A stretch of DNA of 64,000 nt. Source: Uloborus plumipes (taxonomy: Eukaryota; Arthropoda; Arachnida; Araneae; Uloboridae). Every line of letters starts with the position of its first letter. Within the stretch, counting starts at the first letter, position 1. Below the pieces are notes generated by a model. That model was not told the origin of the DNA. It saw only the letters and a program-made list of their open reading frames with translations, and did no database searches. Location of the stretch: assembly GCA_038373865.1 (NCBI GenBank), contig JAXGGA010004440.1, positions 24,445-88,444 of the forward strand, given 5' to 3'. Below, in pieces: positions 46,945-57,630 of this stretch. The translations under genes and the position numbers were made by a program.

Positions 46945-47636
46945 GTCGACAGGTAGTCCTTTGATGACAACACGAGTTGGGGGGTGTGTCCGATGGTTGG
47001 GGCGTGGAATTCCAGCTGGTTTTCTTCCGCGTACTTCTGGATTTCCATTTGGCCTTCATCGGTTTTAGGAATAATCCGGGTTTCGTCTTTCTGAAGTTTC
47101 ACCTCGAATTCCTCGTTTTTTCTTTTCTTTATTTCTATAATCACTTTCTTAGGGTCTGGGGCGTTGACAATTACCACTGGTTTGCGTTTTTTCTTATTTG
47201 TAGATCCAGGTGTCGTCGTCATTTTCCCCGCTGGGATTAGGGAACGGAGCTTGTTTACCTCTTCTTGTAGTAATAGGATTTCAGCTTCGTATTCCTTTTC
47301 CTTCGCGTTTCGTCTATTAGCTTCGTACTGGTAGTTGCAGTAGGCGCGCAAGAATGTTATGTTCTTTATCTTTTTTAAATCAGCATTCAGCACGTGCTTT
47401 CCTGTGTGGTTCGCATAGTACCATTCGGTTACTGCTTCTAACTGTGTATCGATTTCAAGTAGCCATTTACTATCCTGTTCTTCATTGCTTATGGCTAGGT
47501 GAAGGATCTTGAGATCAAGATTTTTTGACTTCAAATATTCTGCGAGAGATTGGTGTTCTGTATTATCAATTTCAATGTCCGAAATTTCTGAGTTTTGGGT
47601 GGTCATGCTGTAATTTACGGCATCGCTGAATATCAT
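46923..47636 (-). pseudogene. LINE ORF1 central segment
   Basis: 237 codons. An acidic N-terminal part (SEISDIEIDNTEHQ), then a probable coiled-coil stretch (NRRNAKEKEYEAEILLLQEE, followed by VNKLRSLI), then a basic hinge (KKKRKPVVIVNAPDPKKVII) and the start of an RNA-binding-like fold (KRKNEEFEVKLQ..ETRIIPKTDEGQ). The frame is lost in a run of G residues near 46976-46984; a one-base change there would continue into PTRVVIKGLPVDMELGEI of the next segment. Coiled coil followed by RNA-binding fold and zinc knuckles is the usual ORF1p order in this LINE group. Confidence 0.6.
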
Positions 47637-47839
47637 TCCCTCTGCCGGTGTGGAAGTGCGGCGAACGTGCGTTGGGCCTTCTTCGGCGGGGAGACCCCGT
47701 CCTCATAAGCATTCCTGTGTGCCGCCGTATCGCTTTCGTTATCCGCAAACGGATTTCGCCTCGGCTTTTTCCTCATCGCGTTGAAATTATCCTTCCTGCT
47801 ATCCTTTCTCATCGCTCTATGTTCTCCTGAGCTTCCCAC
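47633..47839 (-). pseudogene. LINE ORF1 N-terminal segment
   Basis: 68 codons, starting MGSSGEHRAMRKDSRKDN and rich in Arg, Lys and Asp, with KKPRRNPFADNE, as in the basic N-termini of gag-like ORF1 proteins. Its TGA stop overlaps the ATG of the next frame (ATGA at 47633-47636). It is more likely one protein broken by a frameshift than two genes, because the next frame carries on as ORF1. Confidence 0.5.
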
Positions 47840-47925
47840 TCACAACCCATCACCTCTTTTTTAAGTGGAATGGTTCGCCAGTGCTAGGCGCGGCGTTTAC
47901 GGATGGACAGTAGCTTCGGGATGTG

Positions 47926-48586
47926 TTTTCTAAGAGCCTTTAGATCAAGATTTCTTTTTAAACTTAAATACTTTAGCTGGGCCATAATTCTACTTTACTT
48001 ACTTTTTCTTTCATACGCAAATCCCTTTAAAATACTCAGATTAGAATATTTAAACTTCAGAGCACCAAAGCGCTCTTTAATCAGTTGGACTCGCTTTTAA
48101 AATTTTCTCAAGATTTTTCTTTTCTCACTTCTTAGTCTCTATAATCCACTTACCTCTTCAAAAATTCAATTGAGTGTTTTAGAATAGCGCAACCTTTTTC
48201 ATAAACGGAAAAAAATCGATGTTCATAGTTTTTGAATACAATATGTGCTTTTGTCTCAAACTGAATAACTAGATTAACTTTACTTTTTTTGCTCGTTTTT
48301 TTCTTTGCAGAAGTTTTTCCTTTAAGTAATCTTCTTAGAAGATGGAAGTTTATATTATATTTGCATATATACGTCCAGCTTTTATATTTAAACTTTAGTT
48401 TTAAAATAAGTAGTTTAGCAAAATAAAATATGTTAAAATATTGCTTAAATTATGCTTCAAAAAACTAACATTTTTAATTTGTACTCATCTATCTGATTAT
48501 TTGTACTTGTCGAATTCAAATTATGTTTTTCGCAAGTGACGAATTGCGACAAGTATGTACTGTATTCCGACTTTTACCCCCAAGCC
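47926..48586. other. AT-rich intergenic DNA
   Basis: No element or gene seen. An acceptor-like 'gtttttttctttgcag' near 48296-48311 has no convincing exon after it. Confidence 0.45.
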
Positions 48587-48787
48587 TTAGGGCCCTGCTC
48601 CACATCAGCGGAAAACGCGACCGAAACTGAAAGCAGGAACCGAAAATCCGGTTACTTTCCTTTTTACGCGGCGTCTAATCACGGCGTAATAGAGGACCGA
48701 AAAATTTTGGATTTTTAATTTATCCAACAGTCAATAGAAATTTATCGTGAGATGTAAACATTTCTAGCCTTGGCGGCCGCCATTGCT

Positions 48788-49108
48788 ACTGTCTAAAATT
48801 TTTTCGTGCTACCTCCACCTCATCTGCGCACGCGCCAAGTCTCTTTGAACTTTCTCGAAATAGGGGGGAAAAGCAACGAGGAAGTAGTAAGCGAACTACT
48901 GTCTGTCTGCTTATTGCGCGCCTGGCAGTCACGATCGCTTTCATTTGAAAAAAAGGGGTGATAGGATGAGGAGGCGCACTTGCCGGTGCTTTCGCTTCTT
49001 ACTTCCTGTTGAACGTTACTTCGCAATTCCCCCTATTTTGAGGAAATCCAAAGAGATCTCAGGCATGCGCAAATGCGAGGAAGGTTTTACGATAAAAGAT
49101 TAGACAGT
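48788..49108. repeat. Nested foldback with ACTGTCTAA termini
   Basis: The left end ACTGTCTAAAATTTTTTCGT and the right end ACGATAAAAGATTAGACAGT are inverted. The arms continue through 'gcgcacgcgccaagtctctt' and 'aaagagatctcaggcatgcg' and both reach 'aataggggg'. The central part (48895-48960) recurs inverted just outside at 49147-49212 ('ccaggcgcacaaaacgcaaa'), so this is a partly duplicated foldback. GC-rich for the window. Confidence 0.65.
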
Positions 49109-50505
49109 AAAGCTGAAGGCGTCGGGTAGTGCGCATCCAAGACCAAACTCCCCTTTTTCAAATGGAAGCGTCCGTGGCTACCAGGCGCACAAAACGCAAA
49201 CAGACAGTGTGCTGCATGAACGAAAGTGCATTTGGTAAATATTCAAAAGAGAAGTGAGAAAATGCCCATTACTTAATGACAAAAAATCAAGTGAAAAAAG
49301 CAAAATGGGGGGCAACTAGCGAAATGCTCAAAATAAGCTTTCAGTTGAGGCTTTTAAAGTCCACTATCTCGTAATATGTAATCATGTAAACAATTCCTGT
49401 CTTTTGCGAGATTTTTATCTTTTCATTTAAAACTCGGCGGGATTACGGTAATACAGTTTCTTGGCGAGATCCGAAATAAATAATGGTGCTTCGGCTGTTT
49501 TACATTGCAATGGAACTTACAATTTATGACATGCTTTGCTGAGTTCTTGATTGCTTGGAGAGATTGGAAATATATGTTTAATTCCGTTCGTGTATTTACT
49601 TATTTTAATTGAGCTTTAAAAAAAAAGATTTGACTTTTGGCTGAGTTATGGATCGCTAGGCGAGAATAAAACTAGCTAATGTTGTGTAATAAAGTTTTAG
49701 TGAAGTGTTTTGTGTTTTGATAGATACTTTCATATTTAAATATAGCAAATTTGTCAAAATTAGCAATAAATAGTGGAGTGTGTAGGTTATTTTACGTATT
49801 AATGATTTTTTAAATTTATTTACGTTATGGCTTGCGTGTTTTATTTCTGACGTTCAAAACAACAAATAATGTATCCAACCATCAAATCAAATTTCATGTC
49901 ATCATGCTGCATTTGCTGTATTTTTCGCCAAAACATCTACTCAATGATGAAACTTTTTTTTTGTCACCTTTAATGATCATTATATCTTCTTCAACAGTAA
50001 AAAAAAAGCTATTTTTTTCTTGAAATAAAAAAAAAAACTTTTAAGATTTGAACAATAGAAAATAATTGCAGTACTTAACGAAATTCACAAAAAATACTGA
50101 ATGGGAATTTTATTGCCAGTTTGGTTTGTTTCCGCTAAATATATCTGTTTAAAGTGAAAATAAAAAAATAACCAAGTAAATAAAACAAGACTTGGCTCAT
50201 AAAAAGCTTTATCATGATGAGTAATTCCGTGCCAACTAAATTAAATAACTATTAAAGCTCCGTTATTTGTTGCCAATCTTTCACCCAATCATATTTTTTC
50301 GAATAATGTTTCATAATGAAGTATTTATCCCATTTGTTATCTAAATATCAAGTATCCAATGAGAATGTACCGATTATTCTGCCCAGATGGCGCTTTTCTT
50401 TTCGGTGAAACATATTCTGCCCAAGTGGAGCACGAGTCCGACCGAAACGCAACCGAAAAGGAAAAAGAGCCATTTTACGTTTTTGCCTTATTTTTCTGCT
50501 TTACG

Positions 50506-50673
50506 CAGGCCCGTCATTTAGGGGGGCAGGTGGGGTCAATTGCCCCCCCCCTGGCTTTGAGAAATGAATGTATTTACATATAAGTGGCGTGTTTTTTAAT
50601 GTTTTCCGATGAAATTGCATTGTGTTTGGACCCTTTGCCCCCCCCCCTGGAAAAACTAGAAATGACGTCCCTG
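50506..50673 (+). mobile_element. hAT-type MITE, CAGGG-GTCATTT family, copy 3
   Basis: 168 bp; ends CAGGCCCGTCATTTAGGGGG and (inverted) CAGGGACGTCATTTCTAG, with a perfect 8-bp duplication GCTTTACG at 50498-50505 and 50674-50681. Very similar to 11199-11361. It interrupts the right end of the composite element, so it is the later insertion. Confidence 0.93.
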
Positions 50674-50715
50674 GCTTTACGTCAATGTGGAGCAGGGCCC
50701 TTAAAGTTCTTTTTA

Positions 50716-51035
50716 TTTCGTGGTTGAAGTACTCTGGATTACCATCGCGCAGATCCCTGGATCAAACCCTGCTACGGACACACATCCGTATGCCACATAT
50801 TGGTGACCCGGCAACTCAACAGAAATCTACCGCCAGTATCGTGCCATCATGTCCTGCATGGTGGAGGAACAAAAGTTGGTGCAGCAAGGGATGGCGGTAC
50901 GTTGAGACTTCCAGTCTGAAAATTGAATTTCCCGGCAAAAAGAGGACCCAAAACAAAACATATAGCAATTTGTCATTGCTCAAAAAATAAATAAGTAGAT
51001 AAATGAAATAAAATAAATAAATAAATAATAAAAAA
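50716..51035 (+). mobile_element. SINE-like element with tRNA-type promoter boxes
   Basis: An A-box-like TGGTTGAAGTACTCTGG at 50721-50737 and a B-box-like GGATCAAACCCT at 50759-50770 are spaced as in tRNA genes. A GC-richer body follows and the element ends in an AAATA-rich tail (about 50984-51035). This is the plan of a tRNA-derived SINE transcribed by RNA polymerase III. Alternatively 'attggtgacccgg' near 50800 resembles an LTR-retrotransposon primer-binding site, but no LTRs were found. Confidence 0.4.
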
Positions 51036-51204
51036 ACACTATTCATTTCCCCCGCTCGCGCATGTACTGTAAAGTTTACCGCAGTTGGGGGGAACTTGTA
51101 TTTTTACAATAATTGTCATCATTTTGCTTGACCTCTTCGTGAATGTAATCGCTCATATTCTTATGTATTAGAACCACAAATAATAAAATTCAGAATATTA
51201 AAAA

Positions 51205-51428
51205 CTAGAGAGGAGTGGAAGATATCACAGTCGCACTTTTTATTAGAGGCAAAGATCTGTCTCAAAAGTATAAATGAAGCGTTTAGTTTCAAAATGCCAC
51301 TAATATAAATGTTTCTTTAAAAATTGATTGAACTATAGTTTTGAAACTAAACGCTTCATTTTTACTTTTGAAACAGATTTTCTCCTTTAACAAAAAGTGC
51401 GACAGTGATATCTTCCCCTCCTCTCTGG
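51205..51428. mobile_element. MITE with ~95-bp inverted repeats
   Basis: The left end CTAGAGAGGAGTGGAAGATA and the right end (inverted CCAGAGAGGAGGGGAAGATA) match and continue through 'gtcgcactttttgtta' and 'aatgaagcgtttagtttcaa', leaving a loop of only about 30 bp. Target duplication not clear. Confidence 0.75.
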
Positions 51429-51479
51429 TATTTAATTTTCTGAATCTGAACGTAACTCGTACGTTTCATGTTGTTGAAA

Positions 51480-51895
51480 TCGTAAAAGCGTAGATTAAGC
51501 AGGATTTGAAGTAAAACGGCTTTTTTGCAGTGGTTTTCAACTTGATCGAGAGGGATTTTTTACAAATTGCTTTGTGGCGTGATAATATCTGTACCTCAGA
51601 ACCAGACTAAAACGTAAGTCCATTTTCGTCATTTTTCAGTAGAGGGGAAAAACGATTGTCGCACACATGCAAAAGATGGGACTCGTGCTCTTTTCACGCT
51701 GCTAAATAATTGTGAAGGAATTTGTTTTATAGAATACTGTTTTAATGAGTCAATGTGGAATAAGATTCTACATACAATGAAGCAAAAAAGTCGTTCTGGT
51801 TCTGAGGTAGAGATATGAAGAACCCCACTTTTGAAAAAAAGGAAAAAAAAAAAAACATACATAGTTTGAACTGAGTTCAATTCTAAACGCCTCGG
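51480..51895 (+). repeat. Unclassified interspersed repeat, copy B, split by a MITE
   Basis: 51480-51588 and 51813-51895 together align in order with 12607-12780; the CTGTACC-family MITE lies between the two halves. The shared segments are 'cggcttttttgcagtggttt', 'caaattgctttgtggcgtga' and 'cacttttgaaaa'. Confidence 0.5.
51589..51812. mobile_element. CTGTACC-family MITE, copy 3
   Basis: The left end CTGTACCTCAGAACCAGACT and the right end (inverted CTCTACCTCAGAACCAGAAC) are flanked by direct repeats ATAT (51585-51588, 51813-51816). The left arm keeps about 60 bp almost identical to copy 1, including 'ggggaaaaacgattgtcg'. The rest of the 224-bp interior is different, so copies share termini but not centres. 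Confidence 0.85.
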
Positions 51896-54800
51896 AATAT
51901 GTTAGGATGAACAATTTACTACTTTACTTTATTCGTTTTCTTCATCTTGAACTAGAATTCTGGCAACACATCCTTAGTACTCTTATTAAAATTCGTCGTA
52001 AATGTTTAAAAGTGGTTAAATAATGAACGAAGTAGAAAGAAGATAAAAAGTTGTAAATGTTGTGTTTTTCTTTTTTTTCCCCAAGAAATGCTACTTAATG
52101 TAGTATGAAAACAGGATCTGTTTCGTTTTTATGATCCAGAAAGTAAATCTAAATACGATGCTGTATTAATGACAGTACAAATGTATTGCTTTTTATATTA
52201 AAGTAGGTTTTCCTTTCAGTTAATGCTTTTAGGCATCGTTCAATTCGAAATTAATTCCTGAGACGTAATATATTTATGGCAGAAAATACCTATGCTATTT
52301 TTACCTGAACAACCATGAAAACTCCTTACATGAAGACATTTGTGATTTGCTTTTCGGATGGAAATGTTACTTCTTCTTTCCTTCTTTGGACAACAGACCT
52401 CGCAAGTGATATTTTTCTTGGCTCCTACCATCCAGGTCAATCTTTCTTTCTCTTGTCTTTAGGACAACAGATTTTGCCAGAGCTCTAGGGGTCCGGACGG
52501 CTTCTAGAAACAGAAATAGACTGGTTGTTTCTGCTTCGTTTTGTTCTGTCGTTGCAATGAAAGAAACACTATTATTCTTCGAACATAATATTTCTATAGA
52601 ACTTGTTCTATATAATGCTGTTTAATATAAGCGCATTTTTTATGTGTACTGAATTTTGGTGACAGTTGTATGTTATCTTTCATAAACAATTGAATTTTTC
52701 TCGTAATGTAACATCTTTTTACGTTGTTGCATGTTACAATCAACTATTCTTTTTTTTAAATATTGGTCTAAGCCTGAATGTGCTTGGTAACATTTCAAAA
52801 TTGAACCGTATGGCAAAAAAGGCTTTATTTTATTTGTTTTGTTGGAAGCATTTGATGACTTTGGAAACAGAGCAACGATAAATACCGAGACAACAGAAAC
52901 ATTGAATATTCTTAACGTCAGAAAGTACAGGATAAATGTAATTGACGTTGCGATTTCAAAACCCTGATTCAAAAACTATTGGGTCAAAGTGACTTGATAT
53001 TTCACCAGGAGAGTCGCGAACCCATGGTAATTTGTTTTCAAAAGAAAAAAAAAGCACCAAAATGTGCAGATAGGAGTCGGTATGAGGGTATTTTAAGGGG
53101 AAAGAACCAACTAAAGAGCTTCGTTAAACACGGAAGTGGTTTTTAGTCAAAAAGAAACAATGGATTTTAAGGATTAACAAAAAAAGTATTATTCAAAAGA
53201 CAAATTGCGATTTTCAGTTAAGATGATGATTGTGGCTATTAACAAGAGGAAATTAATAAGTCAAAATATTTTACAGATGATTAATGTATAAGTTGTTCAA
53301 TACGTCTTCCAACATGTTCTGCAGCTAGTTGGAAGCACAAAGCAGAATGCTTTAAGATCAAACGATGTTTCTCACACTGCCATTTTATCACAGCTATGTC
53401 TGTGGTGCGCATATTTTACTTTTAGTTAGTTAGTATATTTCGGCAGCAAATGGGAACTATGACTGCGCCATCCATCAGAAATTCTTTGGAACTTCACGTT
53501 CTCATAACAGTTCTGGTGAAATATCAACCTTGAAATCTAATTTTTAAGTTATAGTGCTTTGAAATCGTAACTTTAACTATATTCACCCTGCATATAAATT
53601 TTGTGGATACGCGGAAAAGCAAAGCTTGTGATGAAACGCAGCAGCATTATTTTCACAACTTTTTTGTTTTCACTTGCGGATAAAAAGCCATACGTGTTCT
53701 GTCTTCTTTTTCCTTCCGAACTGATGCCCTTTACACGACAAATCCGTGCACACAGTATACTCAGATCATTTCTGCGAAACGTGTAACTGTAGATCTCTTT
53801 TCCTTTTCGTTTGTAGAGAAAAAGATATGTCTGATACCCAGTCCGGAATATTGTCAAGCGACGTCGCAAAATCTAAAGTTTGAAATTCTTCAATGCTTCG
53901 ATACAAAACTTACTAAGCCTAAAAAAGAAGAGAAAAAGAGAATCTTCAAAATCTATTGTTTATCCAACTTTTGTTATGAAAATGCTATTTCCCTTTTTCG
54001 TCTAGCACGGACGAAAAACTTATTCGGCTCCTTTTTCTTAGTTCGTCTGACGCTAGCTCTCTTTCCAAATCTTTGAACCACAGATCGAGTGGAGTTGGAA
54101 ATACTTTTTTTTATTTTAACAAAAAAAAAGTACGTCCTCATCCCTTTTCCACTTACATTTTCGTATTGTTCAGCGAAAACTTTTCCAGCTACCTTACCAA
54201 GGGGTAGCCATTTTCTTTATATTCGTTGCGAACTCTTGAAACTTTTGGGTTCTTCGCTTGAGAAAAATAATTTCAAAAATAACCTTCATAGATTTACTTC
54301 ATACATATTTTTTTTCAGCGAATGAAACTATTTAACGAACTATTTATAAGTTCCTGCTTCCACCATTTAGGAAAAAAGTAACACAACAATGTAGCATTTG
54401 TACCAAGTGATAGTGTTCAGATTGTCGTCATGGTATGAAAATTATCCTCCATGTTTTTAATCTGAGTGAAAATCTGTGCTTATTTTGGAGGAGTGAAATA
54501 TATGAAAATATGGAAAGTATTATCAGCGATGATTTCCACTGGAAAAATAATAAAGAAGCTGGAGATAAAATGGAAGATGGTCGTAAAAGAAGGAGATGCG
54601 TATTACTTTGATGTTTGCTATTAGAATGATATAAACTACAAAATATTCAAGTGTAAAACTTCAAACAAAATATCCAATTGCTTATCTTCCCATTTTCTAG
54701 GCGTCCGAATTTTTATTTAAAATCGAAAGCGTAAAAATAAGCTAACATTTTCAGGCTACTTTTTAATTTTACTGAGCTAAATACTCTTGCAGTGGAGTTG

Positions 54801-55857
54801 GAAGCGTCTTTGTTTGAACTATTTTTTTTATGAATGTAATATATATATATATATATTATGAGTGTAATAAATACTTCTTATTGATTGCAATACAATACTT
54901 CTTTAAAGTTCTTAAATATTTTAAACGTATGTGTATAAGATTTTTTTTCATCCCCCTTATTGCAACTCTACTATACGTAATTAGCTTTAAAATGAATAAA
55001 CTGTAGGAAAAATTCAGAAGAGAAGTTGAGCCTCGATAAATACGTTAGCTTTGTCAATGTTTATTGAAAATGAGGCAAAATATAACATATTCATCAAACG
55101 CTTAGTTTTAAATGTTCTGTTTAAATGTCCTGTTGTAATGTTTTAGTTTAATTGTAATGTTTTAGTTTAACTCTGTTTATGGATAAATGTGGTGTCATGT
55201 CTGAACGACCAGCAAATATGGCCTGCCTATGAGAAAACTACTGGGTGGTGTTTAAGTGGTTTTAGTTTGTTTTCCAAGTATTTGTGTACATTAATTAACA
55301 AGCGTAATAACTTTCCCCCCCAAAATGTGAACCTAACTTATAAGCTTTGCTTGCATGCAAAACTTAAATAATTCTTCATACGATTTATATTACTGCTTCC
55401 TTCTAATTTCCATTGGTACTTTTCAGTATTTTGAGTTTCTTGTAGTTTTCTATTTTTTCCTTGTCTGACTTTAATGACTTTATTTCCCCGATATGCAAGC
55501 GACAGTTATTGCTACAATTTTTACACCATTTTTTTTCCGCCGTCACTTTTTGGTACATTTATGTCTTGATATTCAGAAATAAATTTTAGTTACTTACCGA
55601 AAAGGCCGCGTGCTGGAAAAAAATGTTTGTGATCTGGATGTGATCCACTAGCTGCAGATAAGAGACATCTGCTTTAACCCTTTTTTTAAGGCGGTGGTAA
55701 ATATCTTTCTACTACGCTAGAACTTAAAACGCACTAGAAACGCACAAAAATTTTATGTACAACAAGTAATGTTCCGTTATGAGCTGCTCCATGTTTCATG
55801 TTGTTCCATCAGACAAAATAAAAGCATTTTTAGTGATTTACATTGTATGTAGTTTTT
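51896..55857. other. Long AT-rich stretch without a supported gene
   Basis: About 4 kb. Several frames of 60-100 codons (minus 52240-52440, minus 52673-52972, both strands around 53573-53869, plus 54089-54325) show no known motif or supporting splice structure. An (AT)n tract lies at about 54838-54856. A strong acceptor-like site at about 52465 is not followed by a recognisable exon. Confidence 0.45.
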
Positions 55858-57408
55858 TAGCCTACTTTCCCGTTAAAAATAAAAGAAAGATGAAAAAAGT
55901 ATTAAAAGTGGCTTAATGCATCTAAAAAATATCGCCAAGTCCAAAAAATATCGCCAAGTTAAAAAAATAAAAAGGTAAAATGAATATCGAAAAATTAAAA
56001 ATTTGAAAGTAGGGTATTGAGATGGGGAATTTGTGTGTCGGTCGGTCGGTCGGTCTGTCTGTCTGTCCCCCCCTAATAACTTTTGAATGAACATTCCGAT
56101 TTGGACAAACTTTTTTTTGTTGGAAAGATCTCGGCGAGTACAGCTCATTCCCATATTTGATTTTTCGATTTGAACAATTTTTGGTTCAACTTTGAACCGT
56201 TCAAACAACCTGTCCCGCGATGCTAACTTTTGAGTGAACAGTCCGATTTCAACAAACTTTTTTTTGTTCGAAAGATCTTATCAAGGATACTTCATTCCCG
56301 TATTTACATTTCCGATTTGAACAATTTTTCGTTCAACATTGAACCGCTCAAGCAAGCTGTCACCCCTAATAATTTTTGAGTGAACAGTCCGATTTAAATA
56401 AACTTTTTTTTTGTTCGAAGGATCTCAGCAAGGATACTTCATTACAGTATTTAAATTTTCAATTTGAACATTTTTTCGTTCAACATTGAACCGTTCAAGC
56501 AACCTTTCCCCACCTAATAACTTCTGAGTGAACCATCCGAATGGAATAAACTTTTTTTTGTTTGAAAGATCTCGGAGAGGTTCATTCCCTTATTTCGCTT
56601 TTTGGTTTGAACCATTTTTCGTTCAATATTGAACCGTTCAGAAAAAAATTTAACATTAGCGCCTACGGGGAATTTAAGTTGAATGTTGATCCTGGAACTT
56701 AAAGTCGGATTTCCTTCAAACTAACTTTGTAAAAAAATGGTTTTGATAAATAATGTTTGTAAAGTACTTTTCTGAATAATCTTCTGTGAGGACTCTGATT
56801 CCGACTCCGACTCCGCAAACATGGCGGAAATGCAGGCTCAGAAAAAAAATGACTGACTGTGCAGACGATTTTTTGTTTATTTATTCATTTGTTTTATTTT
56901 ATTTTTTATTTTTTTATTTTTTTTTGCTGACGATTTTTTTTTGTAACAAAAGTGTTTCATTCACGAGGGCATTTTATTCTTTATTTATATTTAACAACTG
57001 GCAACGGATTAAAAGTGAAATTCGAGACATTTTATCGACGGACGAGTTTTTTTTTTCCTTTCTTTGATAAAATGTGTTTTGATGTACTTTGTACTTTATT
57101 TATTTATTTATTTATTTTTTTTTTTTTGAAAACAATTGAGGAATTTTTCTACGGAAGAACTGTAACAGTTACATTCTTTAAAAGGTGCGACAAAACTTCA
57201 TTTATTCATTTATTTACTTTTTATGTGTCTATTTCATCTGATGAGAGGGGTATATTTTGCTTTTAGAAATCAGCTTTAAGTGCTAAAAAGGTATGTTTGA
57301 CATAATGTTTAGTCTCAGATAATCAAGAGAATAATGATCAGATGCTAGAATGCCGATGTCGATGTACGGGAAAGTAGGCTCGTTTAGTTCTTGACAGAAC
57401 TTCTTGTT
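55858..57408 (+). mobile_element. HINE-like element, family 1, copy 4
   Basis: Complete, 1551 bp. 5' end TAGCCTACTTTCCCGTTAAA; simple repeat (GGTC/TGTC) at 56037-56067; about four minisatellite units; 3' subterminal ACGGGAAAGTAGGCTC at 57366-57381; hairpin at 57386-57401 and end TCTTGTT at 57408. Preceded by a T run. Followed at once by a short tandem duplication and then copy 5 in the same orientation. Confidence 0.78.
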
Positions 57409-57630
57409 TGAAGAGCAATTGATGGTCTACTTTTTTGAATGTCCAGTGCATTTTTAGAACGTAATTGTAAATGTGTAAATTTCTCATTGTTATTGTTTAC
57501 CGTGCTTTTTTTTTTTTTTTTTGAATTTAGAAGAGCGATTGATGGTCTACCTTTTGGATTTTCCAGTGCATTTTTGCAACGTAATTGTAAATGTGTACAT
57601 TTTTCTTTATTTTTGTTCACCGTGCTTTTT
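57409..57630 (+). repeat. Two tandem ~105-bp units between HINE copies 4 and 5
   Basis: 'gaagagcaattgatggtcta' ... 'caccgtgctttttt'-type text occurs twice (about 57410-57508 and 57531-57630) with roughly 85 percent identity, separated by a T run. Each unit ends in a T run, and the second T run abuts the 5' end of copy 5. Function unknown. Confidence 0.8.

Larger units (their letters stand above)
46255..47925 (-). mobile_element. LINE (I/Jockey-like) 5' portion: 5' UTR and ORF1, no ORF2
   Basis: Minus-strand element more GC-rich than its surroundings. It begins near 47925 with a leader ('ccgtaaacgccgcgcctagc'), continues into an ORF1/gag-like region (three broken frames, 47839-46474) and a short tail, then gives way to AT-rich DNA. 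No endonuclease or reverse transcriptase sequence follows. Most LINE copies lose their 5' end; this one keeps it and lacks the 3' part, so it was cut by deletion, rearrangement or internal priming. No target duplication identified. Confidence 0.65.
48587..50702. mobile_element. Composite element with TTARGGCCCTGCTCCACAT termini
   Basis: The left end TTAGGGCCCTGCTCCACATC and the right end (inverted TTAAGGGCCCTGCTCCACAT) match over about 20 bp. Just inside, related strings 'gcgaccgaaactgaaagc' and 'gaccgaaacgcaaccgaaaa' occur near both ends, and GTGGAGCA recurs at about 50427. A clean target duplication was not found. It carries a foldback (48788-49108) and a hAT-type MITE (50506-50673) placed 9 bp inside the right terminal repeat. 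No coding region. Confidence 0.6.

Noticed and set aside
52465..52630. Strong acceptor-like pyrimidine tract followed by about 50 open codons
   Set aside because: The frame is open in one phase only, lacks a donor in phase and resembles no family.
53573..53869. 98-codon minus-strand frame overlapping a 61-codon plus-strand frame
   Set aside because: No recognisable domain, no splice or promoter context; length not remarkable for 64 kb in six frames.
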